From assembly GCA_934045905.1 (NCBI GenBank), contig OW203765.1, forward strand, positions 24,765,151 to 24,829,150: a stretch of DNA of 64,000 nucleotides, in the 5' to 3' direction. The notes beneath the pieces are model-generated. The model had not been told where the DNA came from, did no database searches, and was given only the letters and a program-made list of their open reading frames with translations. The DNA is from Leuctra nigra. Taxonomy: Eukaryota; Arthropoda; Insecta; Plecoptera; Leuctridae. Both the position numbers and the translations under genes were made by a program. Within the stretch, counting starts at the first letter, position 1. Every line of letters starts with the position of its first letter. Positions 32,517 to 43,728 of the stretch are shown in pieces.

Positions 32517-35239
32517 ATTCTTTTGAATTGAGGATATAGAAAGGAGATTTTATAGTTGTATATTACACATTCTGTATTGAAAGTCATTTACATTAGTTTT
32601 GTATTTATTGATTTCCTTTTAGTCCTTCATTTACAGTTTATCAATATCATTTTACGGTATAAATAGAGTTGCGTGACTTTATAGATATTCTGTAAATAGA
32701 AAGTTATTACTGAATAACACTAATGATTCACTCTCAAAAGATAGATCAATATAACGATCGTCATAACACATTTTAATTTTAGTCGACCAAAATTTACATA
32801 AATATGGTCTCAATTTTTTATATGAAGCATGACCAAAACTCTTGTTACTTGATTCTGGGGTATCTTTTGTACGTTAGATATATAGAGAAAAAAAAATATT
32901 TTATCCAATTAGTATAAAATAGATTTTCTATTTTCATTTTCCGAATTCAGTTCCTCTACTCCGATATCTTCCTCGATCGCATGAAATGTTGTTGCAATGT
33001 TGGCATCAAAGTTGCACCACGATGCCACATGTAGCATTTGCATTTAGTATTTAGTATTCCATCAGCGCTCCATGTTGCAACCTCGCCTACCCGGTATTAA
33101 TTACAAGAACAATGGGATATTAGTTGGATGCTGGAGGTTGAGACTCAATGGAGTGTTTAATCAAACTCTGAATAGGACGAGTTGATGAGGGCAGAGAAGT
33201 TTCCACCCCCATCCATGGGCTTTTAATTTACCGACATTCATAACATTTTCTTGGAGGATTTGGGTCACCGAGCTTGTACATGAAACAGTGTTGCATTTTA
33301 CAGTATAACGTAGGTACTAATTAGAAAATATGGGAAGTTTTGTATATGCCTGAATTTTTTGTATTGTTTCGTTCTATAAATTTGAATTTAAAAAGATGGA
33401 CGATTTCATAGCTTCAACCGTATGGAATAGGAAAACAAAAGGTTTAGTTTCATACTTTTAAAATACATAAGCTGGAATTGTTTTAAAAAAGTAAATGATT
33501 TTCTGCTATCTTCCAGAAAACATATGCGAATTTAAATTATTTCAGTGAAAGTCATAACGTACATCACAACTACCGTAAGATGTAAAGATTATAATTATTA
33601 TAATTATAAAAAGGGATTTATAACACTATTAAATCTCACACTCTCCTGTGCAAATAAAACAAAGTAAGCAAGCTCATTTATGATTTTGTTATCTCATAAA
33701 AGCTTACGAATAAAGTTATCTTGTAAAGTTTTCATTTGAATAAAACATGCTAAAAGAACACAGATGAAAAACAGAAATTCTTCACAGCTTTATGATGAAG
33801 ATTCGCAGACAGTTATTTAAAAGTCAGATTGTCTTCAAAACTAGGTTTAAGAAACACCAACTTTTGAAAATGGGTTAAAAACTTCTCGGCACCTGAAGAT
33901 TCTTAGCTTTTATCGTCTGAAATCTGCATTTTTAAAATGTGCAAATTTACATTTTCTTTTGTGTCGTCTACTAGGCTTGGCTTCCGATGTTAAAATACTT
34001 AAAAAGATAACCAAAGCACAAGATGTGATATGCAAAATACTATATAATTAACCCAGTTTTCTCATTAAAAATCAGAGGAAAATTAAAGCAAGCCGCTGTC
34101 TTCAGCAGAATATAATTTTAATATATTTTCATATCAACCATCAGGCGATTATGTATAAGCCTAGCACAGGAAAATTCTTGAAGTAACGTGCTGATAATGA
34201 AGTTAATTCAAGTCCATGCAAGTCCATCAATGCGCTGTACATGAGTAGAAGTCATTTAAATCAGGGTGCAATATTTTGAAATATATCTCAAAAAGCCAAT
34301 TTTCTTAAAAGTCAATCATTTTTACTTTCTGACCGATGAAAGGAAATATTACGTTGGTTTCAATGAATTTACTTCAGCTTCAACGTGTAATTTATAATTC
34401 TGAAACTTAGACGCAGAAGGCCCGAAGTCCATTTGAATGATTCTTGAGGCAAGCTAAAAGCAAGTATCGCTGCCTTCGTTCAATCCTGAATACTTCAACA
34501 AAACTGTATTTGAGGATTTCAGCATATTTGCTGTAAATGTGTGCAACGCAAATCGAAAATGAGCTTCTGAGCTTTTGCTTCTGGGGCTGATCAACAGATA
34601 AAATTCTTTGTGAATCTAGCTCCTGACGTATATTATGAGTACACAATTTCATATAGAGCCACGTACAGATGAAGAACGAATGATACTGATAAAAATAATA
34701 CTTACATATGAAAAATCAGAAGATATCAATTTTTACTAACCTTAAAATATAAATTTCCCCAATTTTGAAACTGGTACTACCAAGGTAAATGGAATTTCCC
34801 GGTTCACTATAAATCCGCTCGTTCGACGTTTTATGCATTTTCAGAAGTATGCAATTCATTCTGAGGAAACTGCAACACGAAATTGGTCACGAAATATGAG
34901 CTATTATTCACAAGTGAAACTCGTAAAGCTCCCGAACAGCGGTATTGCGAAACTATTCGAGCTTGCGATTCTGTTCATTGAACGTAACGTACTTTCCTGT
35001 CAGCAGACGGCAAGGGGTTTTATCGAAAAGGGATGGAGAAAGATTTTCTACTCAATGCAACGAACTGACCTCAATCTATAACCAACAATTCACACAGATC
35101 ATCACCGACAAACCGACAATCAAACTTGACCCAAAGAAATCTTATGTGGCTATAGATCTACGTTATCACAAGAAAACATAATACTTATATGACCCTCCAG
35201 AGAAGGACAATATAATCTACTCGAAAGGGTTAAATTTCA
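32517..35239. other. AT-rich DNA, no gene
   Basis: Short unconnected ORFs only (81-83 codons at most), none recognised. No inverted or tandem repeat was identified by eye. Confidence 0.45.
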
Positions 35240-35370
35240 TAAAGTATTCTTTTTAACAACTTTTAGTTGTCAAAAGTTCACTTGGAAGACAAGAGCTCAA
35301 CCATTCAGGTTTACTAGCCTTAAAAAGTGGACTTTTGGAAACTCTAAAGCTGTTAAAAACATACTTAAAG
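35240..35370. repeat. 130-bp imperfect inverted repeat
   Basis: Left AAAGTATTCTTTTTAACAAC and GTCAAAAGTTCACTT pair with right AAGTGGACTTTTGGAAAC and GCTGTTAAAAACATACTT. Arms are about 42 bp. It could be a small MITE or an RNA hairpin; no target duplication is evident. Confidence 0.6.
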
Positions 35371-36591
35371 AATTGAATCAAATTATGTAGACTACATTTC
35401 TTTTCTCTTGAGGTTTCATGTGATAAATAAAGTCAACATACATTTGCCTGTCTTTTAACAACGTTTTTGGAAGTTATTCTTAAATGTTTAGCGGAAACTA
35501 TTTGTGGATATGAAACTACATACGTTTTGAAGTATTTAAATAACGAATTATCGTACGTATCAAAATGTGCTCAGTATAAATGCAATTATTAAACTACGAC
35601 TACGGGCTGGAATTACTTTTCAAAAAATTACATAAATGAAGTTCTCGTGATATTCAAAAACGAGCAACTACTCGAAATCACAACATTAGATATCATAACA
35701 CATAATTAAATTATGATACTTTGTTAATGTTATACTCGAATTTAAGACATGCTGTTCGCACCCTTATAAATATAATTCCTGGATACCACTGTTTCATTTG
35801 ACCACTTGAATGAGTTTGAAAATGTACACCCACGAACATAAAATCATGAATTTCCCTCGTAAGACAGCTTAGGGAAAAAGCACATGTTTGTGCCTGTACA
35901 GTGTATGACTTCATAAAAAGCAATTATTTTTAGAATTGTCCAATCGCATCGTGTTCAATCATAGGTTTTACCTTCGAACATTGCACATAAAGAACAAAGA
36001 TTGAGGAGTACTTGCCCAAAGTACTCTATAAGATTCAGCTACAAGGATTCTTTTATATTCTTAATGGATTGAGGATAGATCATCCTCTTTTAGTTCCCGA
36101 AAGTCTACGAGTTGTACCATCTGATAGCCTCGAGAAGAAAGAATTGAAGTGCTCGTTGAGAAGCACTGGACGGAAACATGGAAAATAGTTTAGCGGAACA
36201 AGCTTTCTAATTTCTAAAGAGGGATTTTAGATGCAACCTTAAAAAAAGGAATTGATGCATTTCTACTGAAACTCTTTTCAAAATTGGAATTGGAGTTCTT
36301 TGGTTCAGACGAATGCTTTGGACTTGCATTCTTGGTCGTATTTGTTTCCGGACATCGACCTTTTTGACTGAGATTCTATCATTGTTTCCTCAGTCAAGAT
36401 ATGAAGATGCTGAGAAAGTGTGTTACTATTCGAATAAGCTTCTTCCATTCCCAAGCATCATCATAACAATTCATCTGTGAAGTCAACGATTTAATAGCTG
36501 TGTAAACTTGTATATTATTTTACTTAAATACACCCAGGTTACAAACATTTTGAATCAGGGGGTAGACACAGCTTATATTGGAACACAGCCG
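35371..36591. other. AT-rich DNA, nothing recognised
   Basis: Near 36459-36495, AAGCATCATCATAACAATTC loosely resembles the 3' region of the SINE at 62110-62393. It is too short to call. Confidence 0.45.
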
Positions 36592-36694
36592 CTGCAATGT
36601 GAACTGCCTCGATAGCTCAGCTGGTAGAGCATCTGACTGGATATCGGGGTCGTGGGTTCGAGTCTCACTCGAGGAAAATATTTTCACATTGCAG
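36592..36694 (+). repeat. 12-bp inverted repeats framing a tRNA-like sequence
   Basis: CTGCAATGTGAA at 36592-36603 and TTCACATTGCAG at 36683-36694 are perfect complements placed 2 bases before and 6 bases after the tRNA-like sequence. Combined with the tRNA-like fold this makes a symmetric unit, suggesting a tRNA-derived mobile repeat rather than an ordinary tRNA gene. Confidence 0.75.
36606..36676 (+). tRNA. tRNA-Ser(GGA)-like sequence, probably a pseudogene or repeat
   Basis: It folds as a cloverleaf: acceptor GCCTCGA/TCGAGGA with a first-pair mismatch, D arm GCTC/GAGC, anticodon arm TCTGA/TCGGG with loop CTGGATA (anticodon GGA at 36639-36641), and T arm GTGGG/CTCAC with loop TTCGAGT. Internal A and B boxes for RNA polymerase III are intact (TAGCTCAGCTGG, GGTTCGAGTCTC). 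Against a functional tRNA-Ser: serine tRNAs have a long variable arm, while here only 3 bases separate the anticodon and T arms, and the first acceptor pair is G-A. I read it as a tRNA-derived repeat. Confidence 0.55.
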
Positions 36695-38231
36695 TTGGTA
36701 TTAATTAACATTGACCTAACTGAGGGAATCAGTAAAAACCATATTTCATACTTAAAACATTATGCATAGTGCCTGAAAGTTTTTGCTAGCTGGAAGCAAC
36801 TGGAAGTTAAGTTAAAAACAAAATTTTATCTAGGAAAATACGATAAAGTTTATTATAACGTAAGCTCGTTGTGAACACCTATTTCTCAAGAAAATCTGCA
36901 TTTTAATTTGATTCCTGTAATGTTCTTATTCAATTAAGTTTGAATTAACATTAATTTTTATATATTAATATCATCTCTGCAACCAAAGATAGTTTCTACA
37001 ATTAATTACTCTTTGCTAATTAGTCAACTACAGCGCTCCTTTTAGTAATTATGCAGCATAATCCACATTAAAGCATTCATTAATAATTCATATTCTCCTT
37101 AACAATTCCTCGTTGTAAATTTACCGTTATTAGAGCACTGTTCACAGCCATAGCACGTCGTCTTTGGTCTCCGTAATTGAGGTCATGAGCAAAATGTCTA
37201 CATGCCGTATATAGTTATGTGAACAGCACTCTCTAGATCACGGACTTTTATTTAAAGTTTTCCTTCCTTGCTGTGTTATGTGTCCACAGGGGATGTATAG
37301 GCTATGAACCTTGGGAAAAATGAGAACAGAATACATAGAATTCTATGGAGAAGGGCTGTGAGAGTAATACATAAATTGCTAAACGTTGAAGAAAACAAAA
37401 AAATACACTGAATGTTAAGTATATAAAACCTGTAGCATGTAAGATGGGACTCGAGACGTGTGATCGTTTGTAGGACGATCGAAAGTTCCGGCGTTTGATA
37501 TGTCAAGCTCTCGGGTCTAGATGAGAAGGAATTCAGTCAAATCTCGTGGATAGAGCTAGCTGGAGAGTGATAAAGGTGGAAGGGAGAACGAAGACATGTC
37601 GAAAACAAATTTAGTGATGTAGCTACTTTGATATTCAGAGTGAGAAGGGTTTTCTTGTAGGAGGTTATTGAGTAGTTTTCTTGATCATGGTGCTGCTCTT
37701 GAAAATGAACGGAGAAGACGGGCAAAGCTTTCTATATTTATGCAGTATATTGGAAATAAATTTGTATTAAATTATCTAGGGAAATGTTCTCAATTTCAGT
37801 ACAAAATCGAATCAGTTTCCACTACCTAAATTAAGATTAGAATCAAAATAAAGTTATTCGAATTTTTATACCTAAATTATATATTTTTAATGTTGTTCAA
37901 TATAAATATCAGTGGAATTATAAACTATCGATCACATATTTATATTTTTATATATTTAGTTGGGTAAAAGAGAAACGAATAATTACTTAAATCTCTTTTC
38001 CGAGATAATCTAATGTAGTTTCTCAAAGTCTTCTTTATTGGTCAGGATTAATTTGATGAAGAAGTCTCCACATCTGTTATTTAATTACGACGATTACTGC
38101 AGAAGCTGCAGCTAGAAACTAAAAGAAAAAAAGGTATTCAACGTTCTTTTAATGTTCTTTAGCTCGCTTTGAGAGAAAGAAAACGTAAGTTGAAGAAACG
38201 AAAACCAAAACTCGAAATCAACGAAAGCTTA

Positions 38232-38232
<1 letters not shown>
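36695..38232. other. AT-rich DNA, no gene
   Basis: Positions 37310-37400 read in one plus frame somewhat like a LINE C-terminal stretch (RILWRRAVRVIHKL), too short to call. Otherwise nothing. Confidence 0.4.

Positions 38233-38307
<75 letters not shown>
38233..38307 (+). repeat. (CT)n microsatellite, 75 bp
   Basis: An uninterrupted dinucleotide run followed by a short CCCTCCCTCCC tract. It explains the Leu-Ser repeat in the 99-codon ORF that spans it. Confidence 0.97.
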
Positions 38308-38309
<2 letters not shown>

Positions 38310-41144
38310 ACCCTCCCTCCCTCCCACTCTTCTTCCTTTCTTATAATAATTGAAAATGTACTTGCTTTATTCTTCCGAGCGTTAAGGTTAATTAAAGCAC
38401 TACTCAGTCATATGAAGTGCACGTGTGAGCGAAAGAAGAACTGCCGGAGGAAAGTTGGAAGAAAATGAAGACAGCCAATTTGTCAGGCGGATAAATACAC
38501 AGTTCGATTTTAAGATTGTCCAAAGATCACAAAATGTTAACAAATGAGCAGGACTATATTATCAATGGAGTTACAAACTATATAAAATAATAATGGTAAA
38601 CAACATTAATATAGGAACGATGGAATATGTGTCGATGGAATATTTTGTTTTGTGGTAACAAAAAAAAAATGTACACCTATTTTATTGGAACTCTGTAAAG
38701 TTTCGAATTAAGCCATAAAAATGTACAATAATGTAATCATTTCATCAAATTTGTTACTAAATTTGAAACTACTCAATACAAAATTAATTAAACGTATTAA
38801 AAGAGCTTAATAGAGCATTATTTGAAACCAAATATCCCTGTATTATCCTACAATTAACCAGTATAATATCAGGGAACAATATCAATTTACCTACTGGCAT
38901 CATGTTCGAATTACATCAACAATGGCATCGTACCTAGAACAGCTGTGTTATCAAACATTATGAAGACATGTTTGTCCAGTCATTGTATTCCTAACTCCCA
39001 ACTTATATGGGTCAGAGATTACATCGTTTTCCATTCCATCGAGAGCTAATACCAACATCACATTGTATGGACTTACTAAATTCATTCATCTCAGATTAAT
39101 TCGGAACTGCACAGCGTTTGTATCGCTCAAGCGTCGATCATATTAGAGAGATAGTTCAAGCTTTTGTTCAAATCCTGGACGATATTTTTTCCGATAGGTT
39201 TACGGATTAACTCAATCATGATTAACTCAATGATATTGATCTTTGAGCTTATGAGAAGAGATGTGTACCGAGACGAATCACAAAATTAAAGAAACATATA
39301 TTACAAAATCATAAAAATATCAACATCGTGCCCAAGTCAAGCTTATAATTCAGCACACTGTTGAATTTGAATTTATAAATAAAATATTGTCTCTAATTAA
39401 AATATAAATAAATGATAGTTACTGAATTTGGTAAGTGATTATAGTTTTATAATATTTATATACCTAAACAAATGATATTAGTTCCATGACGATATGAATA
39501 TAGTTGTTATATTGACACTCTTATTGTAATGGAGGGAATGGAGGGGTTGGTAGTCAAATGAACACCAACAGTGTCAATACAACAACTATCTTTTAGTGTC
39601 ACTGATTCAGAATTGTCTGTATTAATAGAATCATAATTTTATAATCAGTTCCTATATTAAACGAAAAATATTTGATTCATTCAAGAGTGTGAAATACGTT
39701 TGACTTGAACGACAGTTAAAGTAAACTTTTAGTCAAGGAATTGTATCGTCAACTTGTGCAGTTTTTCTTCGGAAGCGAGACAAGAGCTAAAAATGGCAGA
39801 CGAAATCAAAATGGAGTCTCGCAGATGGCTGGAGATTTAGAGCAAGTGTTTTTCACGCCCGTTTTCTTGTTGTGGAATGAATTTCGAGAGACAACGATGC
39901 CGTTCTAAAGATCAAACGAAACAGATACATTTCTAGAATCATTGAATGATCAATCAAAAATATATGCTGAGTTGATAAATTAGATTAATTTATGTCGAAG
40001 AACGTAATTTATCGACATTTTGTATCTCATTTCACTGAAACTTGTGCGCTTGAAAATAAATGTAAATAAAAGTCAACCTCAGTCTTTCTATTTTTGCAGA
40101 TAAATGCAATCTTCATAATTGGTTAAACAATTTGTAATCATATTATATCAAGGAAAATTGGCAATTGTTTTAAGCCCCAACAAAATCAATCCGTGACAAT
40201 TATACAAGTTTGTCGATCTTTTGGACAAAATAAACTTTTCTTTTGAGAGAGAACCTTGGTGTGAATATTCATAACATGTGTAGTTTTGCATAGATATCAA
40301 AATTTTTCAAAATAAAACGGTTAACCTACGTCAATATAATACTGAATCAGGTACCACTAAGTCAGCAAAGGAATGAAAGGAATTTAAATGTGAACAATTG
40401 CATCTGTTAGTTCTTTATAACAAACACGAGCTCTCCTGGAAGTCTGTCGAGCGAATGTTGTGAAGTGACGCAAGGTAACCAATGAACAAAGGAAATTAGT
40501 CAAAAAATAATCGAATGTAAGGTGGTCAATTGAGTTGAAGAAGAACTAATAGAATGAGGTAAATATATTCAATTTGGCAAAAATCGTGATTTAGATTGAT
40601 AGTCACTTTGTCACTAAATCGCATAAATAATTTTAAATAAGTTATTATTTCAAATAGGAATTTTCATGAAAAGTATATGCTAGAAATTTTCATTCATATC
40701 AAAATGTGTAATATTATTTGTAGCTGCTATATGGAAACACTTTGTTCTTTTAAACATGCAATACAATCCCATTTACTCATACATACCAACTTTATAAACT
40801 ATTCAATCATTTTAATGAAGTTTTACTCAAACAACCAATTACTCTTGAAAAGCAATTCAAATATTTGACCATTCCTAGTCAAAAACTTTTGCCATTATAA
40901 ATCTTGTTTTCCATATAAAATGTTTTTGGTCTCCTTTTGTCTGTCTATTGGTGCAATTAACTTTGCTCTGATATCCGGAAGCAGACAAATAGATCCTTTT
41001 TGACGGGAATAAAGTGAGCAATTCAAATAGTCAAACCCGGTTTACTGTCGTATTTGTAAAATGCATCACAAACACTTTTCGGTGAGCAAAAAATATGACA
41101 AAATGCTGACTTCAACGTTTCGTTTTCTGTATGCATATTACTTT
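38308..41144. other. AT-rich DNA with one small hairpin
   Basis: No gene. At 39500-39589, ATAGTTGTTATATTGACACT and AGTGTCAATACAACAACTAT are inverted repeats around a G-rich loop. GTTCAAATCCTGG near 39167 resembles a B box without an A box partner. Confidence 0.45.
39500..39589. repeat. 90-bp hairpin-forming repeat
   Basis: 20-bp arms with one mismatch, loop about 50 bases. It could be a very small MITE or an RNA hairpin. Confidence 0.6.
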
Positions 41145-41230
41145 CTGAAAACGCTTTGTGTAGCGCGTTGATGAGCAAACACCGGTATTTGCAACGCCTC
41201 GAGTACTATTATAATTTCATCTATACATAC
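41145..41230 (-). mobile_element. Helentron-like 3' end, copy 7 (fragment)
   Basis: On the minus strand: TGCTCATCAACGCGCTACAC, then AAAGCGTTTTCAG. The terminal CTAG is degraded and the rest of the element is not recognisable upstream, so only the 3' end is called. Confidence 0.55.
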
Positions 41231-41309
41231 TGGGGGTTAAAACCAAGTGAATATGCTGTGCATTATTTTTAGATTGATTAATAGGTACTTGATGAAATCC
41301 ATGTTTTAT

Positions 41310-41612
41310 GAAGAACAAAAAGGCGACCCCTACTTTTTTCTAAGCGGCTTTACCAATTGTTTTAAAATTTTCACCGATTATAGATAAAGAGTAGATCTGT
41401 GTCTCCAGTGGCCCAAAAGTTAAATTTTTTGTTTAGTTAATTCAGGGCAGAGGTGCCAAAAAACATATATTGCCCATGCTAGCACCACCTAAATACTGAA
41501 AAAAATGTATATCTAGAGGCACAGATTTACTCTTTATCTCTCTGCTGTTTAATTTTGAAGACAATCGGTCAAGCCGAGAAAAAAGTAGGGGCCGCCTTTT
41601 TATGGTTCTTTG
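41310..41612. mobile_element. Foldback/MITE-like element, about 300 bp
   Basis: Arms of about 100 bp: AAAAAGGCGACCCCTACTTT and AAAGAGTAGATCTGTG on the left are mirrored by CACAGATTTACTCTTTAT and AAAAGTAGGGGCCGCC on the right, with several mismatches. The loop is about 100 bp. No target duplication fixed. Confidence 0.75.
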
Positions 41613-42403
41613 TGGTTTTCAATAGTTGAATTAAAATAACTGACTTCACAGCAGTATGAGCAACATGCAACACACAATTAAATGTCACAAAAGTCACGAA
41701 CAACCCATTACAATGCATTTCTAGTTTTTTTTTACATCCGAATCGAAATTTTTTGCGAGTATTGTAGACTCTTTAAATTCGATTCGATTTGGATGAAAAT
41801 GTGTATAGGAGACGTACTGTGTCTTGATGATCGTGATAAATTTCAACTTGATCGGATTACTTGTTGCTTCAACCGTAACAAGTGAACTTTACATTAATCA
41901 AATTTGTAACTCGATGGGAGAAAATGTGCGTCTGTATCGCATCAACAACCGAAACGCTGCCATAAAAAGTAGAATGGAGACGCATGCTTCGCTCGATTAC
42001 ATGAAGGGATTAATTAGAAAGCCGATTTTGATTATGTAAACTACACTAAGCCGACAAAATTGGCAATTTACTTTAACATGTTCATAATTACTATTGTCAT
42101 TCATGGCTGTTGCACTTCAATTACGTAGCCAATTTTAATTACATGTTACATTTCAACGTGCAGGAAAAGCTCAAAGAAATAAATGACTACAACACTATTG
42201 GGGATGGATTCATAAGAACTATAACTTAATGACATGGTGAAGCTATAATGCATAACCATAACTCTCGTTTTTTTTCATACAAACATTATGATTGTTGCTG
42301 CGAAAATCCAAATGTACAAATAAAACTTATTTATGGTAATAACATGCGAATCGAAGCTTAAGAGCTTGTTAAAATCTGGTTCAAGCTTTTAGTACTTAAA
42401 TAA
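41613..42403. other. AT-rich DNA, nothing recognised
   Basis: Two short overlapping plus ORFs at 41682-42039, in different frames and without a recognisable domain. Confidence 0.45.
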
Positions 42404-43728
42404 TTGAGCGAGCGAAGCGAGCGTCTCCATTTGGCTCTTTTGGCACGGACCTCTGTTTTTTTTTTTGTTTGTTTTTTTTTTTTTCTGTTACTGACGATAT
42501 ACAGGTCAGAGTTTTTCTTCGATCGAGCTGAAATTTTGCACACATGTACGTAACATTTCTGATTGTTGCAGACCCTAATTTTTTTGAAATCCATTGATTG
42601 GTTCAAATTTAAAAAAAATTAACTTTCGATTGGTTGTTTTGATCAAATTGAAATTTTGACAAGTCATTACCCCCAACATTGTACCCAATCAAACAAAGTT
42701 TCAGCCAAATCCTCCCATTGGTTAAAATTTAAAACCATCTTTCCTGTGTTTTTAGAAATTTAAACTATAACCGATTGAACGATCAACTTATAACTTCGCA
42801 TGATGGTTGGGTCCAACATTATCTGCATTTTTGACAATTTTCATACTAATCTGTGTTTAAATCCAAACGTTATTGACATTTTACGGACTATTAGCGTGTT
42901 GGCTGTCAAATTCACGGCGACTTCGACTCTTCAGTTCAAGGCAAGGTAGTTAGAGCAGAAACTTTCAAACGCAAATGAAACTGATAATGACCGTTCAACA
43001 GTCGATCTGATATTGTGTAGACACACTTATATCATATGAGTGGTCTCAGGTATATTTTTTGAAGGAGATCCTGTGATTTTTGAAAATTAACACGGAACAG
43101 TTCAATCATAAAGGTTCAATTGATCAACTTAAAGCTTTGCATGGTTATTTGGACCAATATTTTAGGAATGTTTTGAGATTTCTATACAAATCTGTGGCGA
43201 AATTTTAGAATTATTGGCTTTTAATGACATTTTCGATAGACAGAATTTCGGTTCGAGGTGTTGCGCGTATCCGTGCTCGCTCATCAACGCGTTACTCAGA
43301 TTCATTGGTTAAAATTTAAATAAATATCTCCTGATAGGCTGAAAAATGAAAACGGTCTTCGATAATTCTGATCAAACTCATATTTTGCATGATCATTAAG
43401 ACCAATATTGTCTCTTATTTTACAAAATTTCATCCCAATCAGTTAAGAACGTATGAAGTTATTTACATTTTTAATATCTGTCAGTAATGAAGTATCGAAA
43501 TGAATGTTTTCCAGTGCCAATTGAAAATTGATTCTGATTTGCTTTATGAACCAGGTGCTTAGATGCTATTTTAAAGTTTCGATGAAAAGCATACACTTTT
43601 AAGTTGATATCATAATCAATTCCATATGGATGTATATGTTTTCTGTGCGTTGTGTACGCATTTCCGGTTCGAGAATTTGCACGTACCCGTGCTCGCTCAT
43701 CAACGCGTTACACTGAGCGTTTTCCTAG
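42404..43728 (+). mobile_element. Composite Helentron-like element copy 6
   Basis: Starts TTGAGCGAGCGAAGCGAGCG and ends ACACTGAGCGTTTTCCTAG followed by T. The segment 42600-42830 is the reverse complement of the interior of copy 3 (AACCAATC-block region). A second, internal 3'-end sequence, GCTCGCTCATCAACGCGTTA, ends at 43296 and runs directly into sequence matching the last third of copy 5 (43300-43728). It therefore joins two family members. It keeps the uninterrupted target (43609-43616) of the hAT insertion seen in copy 5. Confidence 0.75.

Noticed and set aside
37310..37400. Possible LINE C-terminal remnant (RILWRRAVRVIHKL)
   Set aside because: Too short and unsupported by flanking RT motifs.
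38169..38468. 99-codon ORF with Leu-Ser repeats
   Set aside because: Produced by the (CT)n microsatellite.
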